Shown here: positions 53,325-62,301 of the stretch, piece after piece | How positions within the stretch are numbered: the stretch's first letter is position 1 | How the letters are laid out: each line of letters starts with the position of its first letter | From: Pseudoduganella namucuonensis | GTDB taxonomy: Bacteria; Pseudomonadota; Gammaproteobacteria; Burkholderiales; Burkholderiaceae_D | Assembly: GCF_900116645.1 (NCBI RefSeq) | Contig: NZ_FPBO01000034.1 | Location: forward strand, 1 to 64,000 | DNA: 64,000 nucleotides | Direction: 5' to 3' | Translations under genes and position numbers: made by a program | The notes under the pieces: model-generated | What the model was told of the DNA's origin: nothing | Database searches by the model: none | What the model saw: the letters and a program-made list of their open reading frames with translations, nothing else

Positions 53325-54338
53325 ATGAATTCCAAACCAGCGCGTCCCGCCAGGACGGTCGATGTCATCGTGTACCCCGGTTTCAAGGCGATGGAGGCGA
53401 TCGGGCCGATGTCGGTGTTCGAGTACGCCAACCTGCACCTGGGGCGCCGCGGACAGCCCTTGGGCTACGACGTGCGGATCGCCTCGTCGCGCATCGGCCC
53501 GGTGGCGTCCGACACGCTGATGTCGCTGCAGGCCACCAAGGCCTTGTCTCCGCTGGCCCTGCCGGACGACGCCATCATCGTCGGCGCGCGGCACATCGAC
53601 GCGGCACTGGAGCAGGGCGCCGGCCTGGTTGACTGGGTGCGCGACGTGTGGCCGCGGGTGGGCCGGCTGGCGGCGCTGTGCTCCGGCGCGTTCTTCCTGG
53701 CCGCCGCCGGTGTACTGGACGGCAAGCGCGCCACCACGCACTGGGGCGTGGCCGCGCGGCTGCAGGAGCGTTTCCCGGACATCTCGGTCGACGCCGACGC
53801 CATCTTCGTGCGCGAAAAAAACGTATGGACCTCCGCCGGCGTCACGGCCGGCATCGACCTGGCGCTGGCGTTCGTCGAGGAGGATTTCGGGCGCGAGCTG
53901 GCGCTGGAGGTGGCCACCGAGATGGTGGTGTACTTGAAGCGGCCGGGCGGGCAGTCGCAATTCAGCTCCCACCTGCTGGTGCAGCGCACCGCGCGCCCCA
54001 GCATCCGGGAAATCCAGGACTGGGTGCTACAGAACCTGCACCAGCGCTTGCCGGTGGCGCTGCTGGCGCAAAAGGCGATGATGAGCGAGCGGCACTTCAC
54101 GCGCGTGTTCCAGCAGGAAGTCGGCCTGAGCACCCAGGAGTTCATCGAGGGGTGCCGTTTCGAGCGGGCCGGCCAGTTGCTGGCCGACCTGTCGCTGCCG
54201 ATCAAGACCGTGGCCGCCCGCAGCGGCTTCACCGACGAGGCCCAGATGCGCAGGGTGTTCCAGAAGAAGCTGGGCATCACGCCCAAGACCTACCGCGAGC
54301 GCTTCGCCACCACCGGCGTGTACGACGCCGAAAACTAG
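53325..54338 (+). CDS. GlxA-family AraC regulator (DJ-1/PfpI + AraC HTH)
   Basis: 337 residues. N-terminal DJ-1/PfpI-like domain (about 12-195; VDVIVYPGFKAMEAIGPMSVFEYAN, CSGAFFLAAAGVLDGKRATTHW) and C-terminal AraC HTH (about 225-325; ALLAQKAMMSERHFTRVFQQEVG, VAARSGFTDEAQMRRVFQKKLG). Divergent from adhC, so likely its activator in response to formaldehyde or its adduct. Ends 4 bases inside the LysR gene, tail to tail. Confidence 0.9.
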   Translation: MNSKPARPARTVDVIVYPGFKAMEAIGPMSVFEYANLHLGRRGQPLGYDVRIASSRIGPVASDTLMSLQATKALSPLALPDDAIIVGARHIDAALEQGAGLVDWVRDVWPRVGRLAALCSGAFFLAAAGVLDGKRATTHWGVAARLQERFPDISVDADAIFVREKNVWTSAGVTAGIDLALAFVEEDFGRELALEVATEMVVYLKRPGGQSQFSSHLLVQRTARPSIREIQDWVLQNLHQRLPVALLAQKAMMSERHFTRVFQQEVGLSTQEFIEGCRFERAGQLLADLSLPIKTVAARSGFTDEAQMRRVFQKKLGITPKTYRERFATTGVYDAEN

Positions 54339-55234
54339 GCCCCGGCCTGGGCCAGCAGCCACTGGCGGAACCGCGCCAGCGCGGGCGTGTCCGGCGCCGA
54401 TTCGGGCGTGACCAGGTAATACGCCCGCTGCCCGCCCAGCGGCTTGTCGCACACCACCCGCAGCTCGCCCCTCGACAGTTCGGCCTCCACCAGCATGCGT
54501 GGCAGCAGCGCCACGCCCAGGCCGTGCGCGGCGGCCACCGCCTGCATCGAAAACAATTCGTAGCGCGGCCCATGCATGGCCAGCTCGGACTCCACTCCCA
54601 TCGCGTCGAACCACTGGCGCCAGGCATCGGGACGGGTGCTCTGCTGCAGCAGCGGCAGGCGCGCGATGTCTTGCGGCTCCCAGCGCTTGCGCCCGGCCAG
54701 CAGCAGGGGACTGGCCACCGGCAGCACCGTTTCCGGCATCAGCATCTCGGCGCGGGTGCCGGCCCAGTTGGCGATCTGCTCCGGGCTGCCCGCGTACAGG
54801 GCTGCGTCGAACTCGGCCTCGGTGAACATGAAGGGACGGGTGCGGGCGTCGATGTGGACCACGATGTCCGGATGGCTGGCGCGCAGGTCGGCCAGGCGGG
54901 GCAGCAGCCAGCGGGTGGCGAAGGTGGGCACCGACGCCAGCCGGATGGTGCCGCCGCCGCCTTGCCCGGCCATCGCGTCCAGGGTGTCCCGTTCCAGCCC
55001 GGCCAGGCGCAGCGCGACCTGACGGGCGTAGGCCGCGCCGGCCGGCGTGAGCGCAACGCCGTGGCGGGTGCGCTGGAACAGGCGCACGCCGAGGAAGTCC
55101 TCCAGCGCCGCCACCTGGCGCGACACCGCGCCCTGGGTCAGCGACAGTTCGCGCGCGGCGTTGGTGTAGCTCTCGTGGCGGGCCGCCGCCTCGAAGCAGC
55201 TGAGCGACTGGAGCATGGGGATCTTGCGTGTCAT
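54335..55234 (-). CDS. LysR-family regulator, probably of gcdH
   Basis: 299 residues; HTH at about 5-65: PMLQSLSCFEAAARHESYTNAARELSLTQGAVSRQVAALEDFLG. GcvA-like branch. Divergent from gcdH across 189 bases, the usual layout of the glutaryl-CoA regulator GcdR. Confidence 0.9.
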   Translation of the reverse strand: MTRKIPMLQSLSCFEAAARHESYTNAARELSLTQGAVSRQVAALEDFLGVRLFQRTRHGVALTPAGAAYARQVALRLAGLERDTLDAMAGQGGGGTIRLASVPTFATRWLLPRLADLRASHPDIVVHIDARTRPFMFTEAEFDAALYAGSPEQIANWAGTRAEMLMPETVLPVASPLLLAGRKRWEPQDIARLPLLQQSTRPDAWRQWFDAMGVESELAMHGPRYELFSMQAVAAAHGLGVALLPRMLVEAELSRGELRVVCDKPLGGQRAYYLVTPESAPDTPALARFRQWLLAQAGA

Positions 55235-55423
55235 GACATGCCTTGCTTGAATAGGTGGATGAATCCGGCTTGCCGCGCAAGCTTACCGCGCAAGCGCCTC
55301 GGGCGGCAAGATATGAGCGGAGTGCATATCTGGGTGAGAATAAATCGTTTGCCCCGAGTCCGCGGCGGCGCTAAGATCGGTCCATCCCATTAACCGACAG
55401 ACAACAAGCACACCGAGGCCGAG

Positions 55424-56602
55424 ATGAGCAAAACCGCATTCAACTGGAGTTCCCCACTGTTGCTGGAAGACCAACTGCACGCCGAGGAGCGCGCCGTGCA
55501 GGACGCCGCGCGCGAGTATTCCCAGGGCCGCCTGGCCGGCCGCGTGCTGGAGAACTTCCGCCACGAAAAGACCGACGCCTCCATCTTCCGCGAAATGGGC
55601 GAGCTGGGCCTGCTGGGCGTGACCATCCCCGAGGCCTACGGCGGCACCGGCCTGAACTACGTGTGCTACGGGCTGGTGGCGCGCGAGGTCGAGCGCGTCG
55701 ACTCCGGCTACCGCTCGATGATGAGTGTGCAGTCCTCGCTGGTGATGGTGCCGATCCACGAATTCGGCAACGAGGCCACGCGCCAGAAATACCTGCCCAA
55801 GCTGGCCAGCGGCGAATGGATAGGCTGCTTCGGCCTGACCGAGCCGGACCACGGCTCCGATCCCGGCTCCATGGTCACCCGCGCCCGCAAGACGGACGGC
55901 GGCTACCTGCTGTCCGGCGCCAAGATGTGGATCACCAACAGCCCGATCGCCGACGTCTTCGTGGTGTGGGCCAAGGACGACGAGGGCGCCATCCGCGGCT
56001 TCGTGCTGGAGAAGGGCTGGAAGGGCCTGAGCGCGCCCGCCATCCACGGCAAGATGGGCCTGCGCGCCAGCATCACCGGCGAGATCGTGATGGACAATGT
56101 GTTCTGCCCCGAGGAGAACGCCTTCCCCGAGGTGCGCGGCCTGAAAGGCCCGTTCACCTGCCTGAACTCGGCCCGCTACGGCATCGCCTGGGGCGCGCTG
56201 GGCGCGGCGGAGGACTGCTTCGAGCGCGCGCGCCAGTACACCATGGACCGCCAGCAGTTCGGCCGTCCGCTGGCGGCCAACCAGCTGGTGCAGAAGAAGC
56301 TGGCCGACATGCTGACCGAGATCACCATGGGCCTGCAGGGCTGTTTGCGCCTGGGCCGCATGAAGGACGAGGGCACGGCGGCGGTGGAGCTGACCTCCAT
56401 CATGAAGCGCAACAGCTGCGGCAAGGCGCTGGACATCGCCCGCCTGGCGCGCGACATGATGGGCGGGAACGGCATCAGCGACGAATTCGGCGTGATCCGC
56501 CACCTGCTCAACCTGGAGGTGGTGAACACCTACGAGGGCACGCACGACGTGCACGCGCTGATCATCGGCCGCGCCATCACCGGCCTGGCGGCCTTCTCCT
56601 GA
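55424..56602 (+). CDS. gcdH: Glutaryl-CoA dehydrogenase
   Basis: 392 residues, full length. Acyl-CoA dehydrogenase fold with the GcdH-specific set: FREMGELGLLGVTIPEAYGG, IGCFGLTEPDHGSDPGSM, KMWITNSPIADVFVVWAK, CLNSARYGIAWGALGAAEDC, and the catalytic Glu in VVNTYEGTHDVHALI. Oxidises and decarboxylates glutaryl-CoA to crotonyl-CoA in lysine/tryptophan and aromatic catabolism. The CoA-transferase encoded 2 bases later supplies its substrate. Confidence 0.95.
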   Translation: MSKTAFNWSSPLLLEDQLHAEERAVQDAAREYSQGRLAGRVLENFRHEKTDASIFREMGELGLLGVTIPEAYGGTGLNYVCYGLVAREVERVDSGYRSMMSVQSSLVMVPIHEFGNEATRQKYLPKLASGEWIGCFGLTEPDHGSDPGSMVTRARKTDGGYLLSGAKMWITNSPIADVFVVWAKDDEGAIRGFVLEKGWKGLSAPAIHGKMGLRASITGEIVMDNVFCPEENAFPEVRGLKGPFTCLNSARYGIAWGALGAAEDCFERARQYTMDRQQFGRPLAANQLVQKKLADMLTEITMGLQGCLRLGRMKDEGTAAVELTSIMKRNSCGKALDIARLARDMMGGNGISDEFGVIRHLLNLEVVNTYEGTHDVHALIIGRAITGLAAFS

Positions 56603-56604
56603 CC

Positions 56605-57858
56605 ATGGCGGCCGACAAGGAAACGGGCGCGCCGCGCGGCGCCGCGCTGGCCGGCGTCAAGGTGCTGGACCTGTCGCGCGTGCTGGCCGGGCCGCTGGCC
56701 GGGCAGGTGCTGGGCGACCTGGGCGCGGACGTCATCAAGGTCGAGCGCCCGGAGCAGGGCGACGACACGCGCGCCTGGGGCCCGCCCTACCTGAAGGACG
56801 AGGAGGGGACGGACACCGACGTCGCCGCCTACTTCCTGTGCGCCAACCGCAACAAGCGTTCGGTGGCCATCGACATCGCGCGGCCGGAAGGCCAGGCGCT
56901 GGTGCGCAAGCTCGCCATGCGGGCCGACGTGGTGCTGGAGAACTTCAAGGTGGGCGGCCTGGCGCAGTACGGCCTGGACGCGGCCAGCCTGATGGCGCTC
57001 AATCCGCGCCTGGTGTACTGCTCCATCACCGGCTTCGGCCAGGACGGGCCCTACGCCGCGCGGGCCGGCTACGACTTCCTGATCCAGGGCATGGGCGGCC
57101 TGATGAGCGTGACCGGCGCGCCCGACGGCGAACCGGGCGGCGGCCCGCAAAAGGTGGGCGTGGCGCTGACCGACGTGATGACCGGCCTGTACGCCGCCAT
57201 CGCCGTGCAGGCCGCGCTGCTGGAACGCACCCGCTCCGGCCTGGGTCAGCACATCGACCTGGCCCTGCTGGACGTGCAGATCGCCGGCCTGGCCAACCAG
57301 GCCTCGAACTACCTGGCGGGTGGCGTGCTGCCGCGCCGCATGGGCAACAGCCATCCCAACATCGTGCCCTACCAGGACTTCCCCACGGCCGACGGCGACA
57401 TGATCCTGGCGATCGGCAACGACGGCCAGTTCGCGCGTTTCTGCGGCGTGGCGGGACATCCGGAGTGGGCGACGGACGAGCGCTTCGCCACCAACCCGCG
57501 GCGCGTGGCGCACCGCGCCGAACTGATACGCATGATGCGCCAGGCGACGATCTTGCGCGGCACCGCCGAATGGATCGCCGCGCTGGAATCGGCCGGCGTG
57601 CCCTGCGGACCGATCAACCGCATCGACCAGGTGTTCGACGACCCGCACGTGCGCGCGCGCGGCATGCGCATCGAGGTGCCGCATCCCGAGGCGGGCGTGG
57701 CGCCGCTGGTGGCCAGCCCGATGCGCCTGTCGGCGTCGCCGGTGCGCTACCGCATGCCGCCGCCGGCGCTCGGCGAGCATACCGACCAGGTGCTGGCCGA
57801 GTGGCTGGACATGGACGCGGACCAGCTGCACCAGCTGTATTTGAACGCGGCGATTTGA
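56605..57858 (+). CDS. CaiB/BaiF family CoA-transferase (succinyl-CoA:glutarate type)
   Basis: 417 residues; ATG 2 bases after the gcdH stop. CaiB fold: LAGVKVLDLSRVLAGPLAGQVLGDLGADVIKVE, QGDDTRAWGPPY, NRNKRSVAIDIARPEGQAL and the catalytic Asp region KVGVALTDVMTGLYAA. In this position the family activates glutarate with succinyl-CoA. Stop lies inside a 14-base tandem repeat. Confidence 0.9.
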   Translation: MAADKETGAPRGAALAGVKVLDLSRVLAGPLAGQVLGDLGADVIKVERPEQGDDTRAWGPPYLKDEEGTDTDVAAYFLCANRNKRSVAIDIARPEGQALVRKLAMRADVVLENFKVGGLAQYGLDAASLMALNPRLVYCSITGFGQDGPYAARAGYDFLIQGMGGLMSVTGAPDGEPGGGPQKVGVALTDVMTGLYAAIAVQAALLERTRSGLGQHIDLALLDVQIAGLANQASNYLAGGVLPRRMGNSHPNIVPYQDFPTADGDMILAIGNDGQFARFCGVAGHPEWATDERFATNPRRVAHRAELIRMMRQATILRGTAEWIAALESAGVPCGPINRIDQVFDDPHVRARGMRIEVPHPEAGVAPLVASPMRLSASPVRYRMPPPALGEHTDQVLAEWLDMDADQLHQLYLNAAI

Positions 57859-57868
57859 ACGCGGCAAT
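57841..57868 (+). repeat. 14-base tandem duplication at the CoA-transferase stop
   Basis: TTGAACGCGGCGAT is followed at once by TTGAACGCGGCAAT (one mismatch). The stop TGA of the transferase lies in the second copy, so the duplication shortened or reshaped the C-terminus only slightly. Confidence 0.75.
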
Positions 57869-57887
57869 CCAGGAAGAAGAAAAGAAA

Positions 57888-59324
57888 ATGGACATGAAAC
57901 CGAACTATATCGACGGGGCCTGGCGGGAAGCCGCCAGCGCCAGGCCGAACATCAACCCCTCGGACACGGACGACGTGATCGCCCACTACGCGCAGGGCGA
58001 CGCGGCGCAGGCCGAGCAAGCCGTGGCGGCGGCGCGCGCCGCCTTCCCCGCGTGGTCGCGCGGCGGCATCCAGCAGCGCGCCGACGCGCTGGACCGCATC
58101 GGCGCCGAATTGCTGGCGCGCCAGCGCGAACTGGGCGAGCTGCTGGCGCGCGAGGAGGGCAAGACCTTGCCCGAGGCCGTGGCCGAGGTGGCGCGCGCCG
58201 GCATGATCTTCCGCTTCTTCGCCGGCGAGGCGCTGCGGCCGAGGGGCGAATGCCTGCCGTCCGTGCGGCCCGGCATCGACGTCGAGATACGGCGCGAACC
58301 GGTGGGCGTGGTCGCCATCATCACGCCGTGGAACTTCCCCATCGCCATCCCGGCGTGGAAGATCGCGCCCGCGCTGGCCTACGGCAATTGCGTGGTGTTC
58401 AAGCCGGCCGACCTGGTGCCGGGATCGGCCTGGGCGCTCAGTGAAATCATCAGCCGTTCCGGCCTGCCGCCGGGCGTGTTCAACCTGGTGATGGGGCCGG
58501 GAAGCATGGTGGGGCAGACCTTCATCAACGCGCGCGCCGTCAACGCCATCAGCTTCACCGGCTCGGTGGGCACGGGACGGCGCATCATCGCGGCCGGCTG
58601 CGAACGCGGCGCCAAGGTGCAAGTGGAAATGGGCGGCAAGAACCCGCTGGTGGTGCTGGCCGACGCCGACCTGGCGCAGGCGGTCGAGGTGGCGGTGCAG
58701 GGCTCCTATTTCAGCACCGGCCAGCGCTGCACGGCGTCCAGCCGGCTGATCGTGGAGAAGGCCGTGCTGCCGCGCTTCGTTGAGGCGGTGGTTGCGCGCC
58801 TGGGCGAGTTGCGGGTCGGGGACGCGCGCGCCCCGGGCACCCATATCGGCCCGGTGGTGGACGAGGGCCAGCTGCGGCATGACCTCGACTATATCGCCCT
58901 GGGCCGGGAAGAGGGGGCCACGCTGGCCTTCGGCGGCAGGCGCCTGGAGCGCGAGCGGCCGGGCTTCTACCTGGAGCCGGCGCTGTTCGTCGACGCCGAT
59001 CCCGGCATGCGCGTCGCGCGCGAGGAGATCTTCGGGCCCGTGGCCTGCGTGATCGCGGCCGACGATTACGAGCACGCGCTGGCGCTGGCCAATGACAGCG
59101 AATTCGGGCTGTCGGCCGGCATCTGCACCACCTCGCTCAAGCACGCGGTGCATTTCAAGCGCGAGGCGCAGGCCGGCATGGTGATGGTGAACGCGGCGAC
59201 GGCCGGTGTCGACTACCACGTGCCCTTCGGCGGCAGCAAGGGCTCCAGCTACGGCGCGCGCGAGCAGGGGAGCTACGCCGCCGAGTTCTACACCACCGTG
59301 AAGACCGCGTACACGGCCTGCTGA
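57888..59324 (+). CDS. NAD(P)+-dependent aldehyde dehydrogenase (ketoglutaric semialdehyde dehydrogenase-like)
   Basis: 478 residues, GGAAGAAGAAAAG before the ATG. ALDH fold: TPWNFPIAIPAWKIAPALAYGN, general base in EMGGKNPLVVL, nucleophile Cys in TGQRCTASS, EEIFGPVACVI. The MGGKNPLVVLADADL block is typical of alpha-ketoglutaric semialdehyde dehydrogenases, which make 2-oxoglutarate from sugar or hydroxyproline breakdown; glutarate semialdehyde is a possible alternative given gcdH next door. Confidence 0.87.
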   Translation: MDMKPNYIDGAWREAASARPNINPSDTDDVIAHYAQGDAAQAEQAVAAARAAFPAWSRGGIQQRADALDRIGAELLARQRELGELLAREEGKTLPEAVAEVARAGMIFRFFAGEALRPRGECLPSVRPGIDVEIRREPVGVVAIITPWNFPIAIPAWKIAPALAYGNCVVFKPADLVPGSAWALSEIISRSGLPPGVFNLVMGPGSMVGQTFINARAVNAISFTGSVGTGRRIIAAGCERGAKVQVEMGGKNPLVVLADADLAQAVEVAVQGSYFSTGQRCTASSRLIVEKAVLPRFVEAVVARLGELRVGDARAPGTHIGPVVDEGQLRHDLDYIALGREEGATLAFGGRRLERERPGFYLEPALFVDADPGMRVAREEIFGPVACVIAADDYEHALALANDSEFGLSAGICTTSLKHAVHFKREAQAGMVMVNAATAGVDYHVPFGGSKGSSYGAREQGSYAAEFYTTVKTAYTAC

Positions 59325-59365
59325 TGCGATACGAGGGGGCAGCCGCGCCGGGGGAGCGCTTCAGC

Positions 59366-59542
59366 ATGTCGAGACTGACCGACCTCGGCAAGGAGAAGCG
59401 CTGCCTCACCTGCGGCGAGTATTGGCCGGCGGACGGCGAGTTCTTCGAGCCCACCAAGAAAACGCGCGATCGCCTGTCGGCGCGCTGCATCGCCTGCATC
59501 AAGGAGAAAACATGGTCGTCGGTATTGCTGCGCGGGGGCTGA
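59366..59542 (+). CDS. Small Cys4 zinc-ribbon-like protein
   Basis: 58 residues from ATG 59366 with GGGGGAG 9 bases upstream; an ATG at 59324 overlaps the previous stop (TGATG). Two CxxC knuckles (CLTCGEYWP and CIACIKE) about 25 residues apart with KKTRDRLSAR between them. Probably a metal-binding or nucleic-acid-binding mini-protein; function unknown. Confidence 0.55.
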   Translation: MSRLTDLGKEKRCLTCGEYWPADGEFFEPTKKTRDRLSARCIACIKEKTWSSVLLRGG

Positions 59543-59546
59543 GGCC

Positions 59547-60314
59547 ATGAGGTTCGTGGCCAATCTCGGCATGCTGTTCGCCGACCTGCCGTTCCGGCGG
59601 CGCTTCGCGGCCGCCAGGGCGGCGGGATTCGACTGCGTCGAATTCACGTTTCAGCAAGAACCGAGCGGGCCCGACGTGGCGGCCCTGCTGCGTGAACACG
59701 GCTTGACACAGCTGCTCGCCGGCCTGCCCGGCGCCGCGGACGACAAGGGACTCGCCGCCGCCCCCGGCAGGGAGAGCGAGTTCCGCGAGCGTTTCGCGCG
59801 CGGCCTGGCCCGCGCGGTGGAGGCGCGCGCGCCACTGCTCCATGTGACCACCGGCGTCGTCGCCGACGCGGATCTGACGGTCTCCGGCGACACATTCGCC
59901 GCCAATATGCGCTGGGCGGCTGGATTGGCCGCCAACGAAAACGTGTGCCTGGTGCTCGAGGCGATCAATCAGACCGACGTGCCGGGCTATTTTCTGCGTT
60001 CGCTGGCGGACACCATCGCATGGCTGGCTCGGCTGGACCTGCCGAACGTGGGCCTGATACTGGACCTGTATCACGCGGCCAGGGAGGGGTTGCCGCTGGC
60101 ACGGGCGGTGGACCTCGGCTTGCCGTGGGCGTGGCACGTGCAGGTGGCCGACCCGCGGACCCGCCATGAACCGGTGATCGCGGGCGAGCTGGCGCTGGCC
60201 CTGCGTACCATCCACCGGCGGCGCGAAGACGCGACCATCGGCTGCGAATACAGTCCGGCGGGCGACACCGTCGCGGGCCTGGCGTGGATGGCGGAGTTGA
60301 AAAACGTTTGGTAG
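59547..60314 (+). CDS. Hydroxypyruvate isomerase family protein (TIM-barrel)
   Basis: 255 residues. Xylose-isomerase-like barrel: VANLGMLFADLPFRRRFAAARAAGFDCVEF, LVLEAINQTDVPGYFL (metal Glu), VGLILDLYHAAREG, WHVQVADPRTRHEP, IGCEYSPAGDTVAG. Hyi/OtnI converts hydroxypyruvate to tartronate semialdehyde or related 2-oxo-tetronates. No other glyoxylate-carboligase gene is nearby. Confidence 0.87.
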   Translation: MRFVANLGMLFADLPFRRRFAAARAAGFDCVEFTFQQEPSGPDVAALLREHGLTQLLAGLPGAADDKGLAAAPGRESEFRERFARGLARAVEARAPLLHVTTGVVADADLTVSGDTFAANMRWAAGLAANENVCLVLEAINQTDVPGYFLRSLADTIAWLARLDLPNVGLILDLYHAAREGLPLARAVDLGLPWAWHVQVADPRTRHEPVIAGELALALRTIHRRREDATIGCEYSPAGDTVAGLAWMAELKNVW

Positions 60315-60479
60315 GTATCGCCACATAATTTGTAAAGTTCGATTCATTCCAATATCATGCCGGGATGACATCCCCCCAATTCCCGGGCCAGGCCGCCATG
60401 TTGGCCGAGGCCGGCGGCTTCGAGGCGATGCTGTCCGGCGCGCGCCAACGCGCGCGGACGTTAGCGAATGAAGGAGAAC

Positions 60480-61661
60480 ATGTTGTCGGCAGACGAGAAT
60501 CACGGCGGGGCCCCCCCTTACACCTTGTGGCAGATGGTGTTGTACATGCTGCGGCTGGGTAGCCTGGGCTTTGGCGGGCCGGTGGCCCTGGTCGGCTATA
60601 TGCACCGCGACCTGGTGGAAGCGCGCGGCTGGGTTTCGGAGGCCGATTACAAGGAGGGCCTGGCGCTGGCGCAGTTGGCGCCCGGGCCGTTGGCCGCGCA
60701 GCTCGGCATCTATATGGGCTATGTGCATTACCGGATCATGGGCGCGACACTGGCCGGATTGGCCTTCGTTCTTCCCTCGTTCCTGATGGTGGTGGCCCTG
60801 GGCTGGGCCTATACCCGCTTCGGCGGCCTCTCCTGGATGCAGGCCGTGTTCTACGGCGTTGGCGCGGCGGTGATCGGCATTATCGCGATCAGCGCCAGGA
60901 AGCTGACCATGAAGAGCGTCGGCAAGGACAAGCTGCTGTGGGCGATCTACCTGCTGCTGGCGGTCGTCACCGTGGTGACCGAATCGGAAATCGCCTGGCT
61001 GTTCATCGCGTCGGGCGTGTTGGTCTGGCTGCTGCGCGCGCCGCCCAAGTGGCTGGCCAAGGGCAGCCTGCCCGCGGTCGGGCTGGCGCAGGCGCCGGCG
61101 CTGCCGGCGCTCCTCGCCGGCGCGGATGTCGGCGTGCTGACGCAGATCGCGGTTTTCTTCGCCAAGGCCGGGGCCTTCGTGTTCGGCTCCGGGCTGGCGA
61201 TCGTGCCCTTCCTGTACGGCGGCGTGGTGACGGAACACCATTGGCTCAGCGACAAGCAGTTCGTGGACGCGGTCGCGGTGGCGATGATCACGCCCGGTCC
61301 GGTGGTGATCACGGTCGGCTTCATCGGCTACCTGGTGGCCGGTTTGCCCGGCGCCACGGTGGCGGCGCTGGCGACCTTCATTCCCTGCTACCTGTTCACG
61401 ATCCTGCCGGCGCCGTACTTCAAGAAGTACGGCAAGCTGCCCGGCGTGCTGGCTTTCGTCGATGGCATTACGGCGGCCGCCATCGGCGCGATCACCGGAT
61501 CGGTGATCGTGATCGCCCGGCGCTCGATCGTGGACGTGCCCACCGCGCTGATCGCGCTGGTCACGATCGTCCTGCTGCTGAAATATAAGAAGCTGCAGGA
61601 GCCCGTTGTGATCGCCGCCGCCGCCGCGGCCGGCCTGCTGATCTATCCGATGCTGCACTGA
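60480..61661 (+). CDS. chrA: Chromate transporter (two-domain CHR family)
   Basis: 393 residues from ATG 60480 (AAGGAG close by; an ATG at 60468 is open). Two homologous CHR halves: LGFGGPVALVGYMHRDLVEARGWVSEADY...LAQLAPGPLAAQLGIYMGY and AFVFGSGLAIVPFLYGGVV...DAVAVAMITPGPVVITVGF. About ten membrane segments. Exports chromate with proton exchange; no ChrB regulator is adjacent. 60315-60479 upstream shows no gene I trust. Confidence 0.92.
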   Translation: MLSADENHGGAPPYTLWQMVLYMLRLGSLGFGGPVALVGYMHRDLVEARGWVSEADYKEGLALAQLAPGPLAAQLGIYMGYVHYRIMGATLAGLAFVLPSFLMVVALGWAYTRFGGLSWMQAVFYGVGAAVIGIIAISARKLTMKSVGKDKLLWAIYLLLAVVTVVTESEIAWLFIASGVLVWLLRAPPKWLAKGSLPAVGLAQAPALPALLAGADVGVLTQIAVFFAKAGAFVFGSGLAIVPFLYGGVVTEHHWLSDKQFVDAVAVAMITPGPVVITVGFIGYLVAGLPGATVAALATFIPCYLFTILPAPYFKKYGKLPGVLAFVDGITAAAIGAITGSVIVIARRSIVDVPTALIALVTIVLLLKYKKLQEPVVIAAAAAAGLLIYPMLH

Positions 61662-61678
61662 CGCCGGCGGCGCCAGGC

Positions 61679-62290
61679 CTACGTCATTCTCTTGATGCTC
61701 GAGTAGACGCCGTTGGTCTTCAGCGTGATCGTGACGGGCTTGTCGCCGCGATTGCGCCAGAACCAGCCGTGCTTGCCGTCGAAGACCGCCTGGAACTCGC
61801 CGCTGCTGCCCGCCACCTGCTTTTCCTTCTTGTAGCTGTGGAAGGCGTTCGCCGGGCCGTTCGCCGGGTCGCCGTGGGTGTCGTGATTGACCAGGCCTCC
61901 GTCGGTTTTCCATTCATAGTGGACGGTGGCGCCTTTCAACATGGTCATCTTGACCTCGGTGCCCTCTCCGGGATTGAGCGTCACGGTCATCTCGTCAGAA
62001 CGGAGCGCGCCGGCCGCGGCGACCGGCGCTTCGGTCGGCGCGGCTTTCGGCTTGCGCGCGACCGGGGACGCCTGGTCCGCCGCGGCCTCCGCCGCGAGCG
62101 ACGTCTTGATCTTGCCCATTTCCGTCAGGCCGAGGACGCGCCCGATCCCGCTGGGATCGATGCCGTATTCGGAGGGCAGCACGACGGTGGTGAGCAGGAC
62201 GGCCGCCACGACGATCGCGGTGGCGGTGGAGCGCAGAAGCTGGCGCGTGCTGGGGAGTTCGGCGCGGGTGGGGATATCGGTGTTGTACAT
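61679..62290 (-). CDS. Transmembrane anchor protein of the HupE cluster
   Basis: 203 residues. One N-terminal membrane segment (RSTATAIVVAAVLLTTVVL, about 20-38), a short linker (EYGIDPSGIGRVLGL), an Ala/Pro linker, then a beta-rich periplasmic domain (about 105-203) with TVTLNPGEGTEVKMTMLKGAT, HYEWKTDGG and GKHGWFWRNRGDKPVTITL. Seen elsewhere beside HupE/UreJ permeases. Likely a periplasmic metal or copper-type chaperone tether; last gene of a three-gene operon. Confidence 0.8.
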   Translation of the reverse strand: MYNTDIPTRAELPSTRQLLRSTATAIVVAAVLLTTVVLPSEYGIDPSGIGRVLGLTEMGKIKTSLAAEAAADQASPVARKPKAAPTEAPVAAAGALRSDEMTVTLNPGEGTEVKMTMLKGATVHYEWKTDGGLVNHDTHGDPANGPANAFHSYKKEKQVAGSSGEFQAVFDGKHGWFWRNRGDKPVTITLKTNGVYSSIKRMT

Positions 62291-62301
62291 GATCGATCCA
62301 T

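Noticed and set aside
60365..60562. 65-residue frame before the chromate transporter
   Set aside because: Overlaps the start of the chromate transporter, no family, no good ribosome site of its own.
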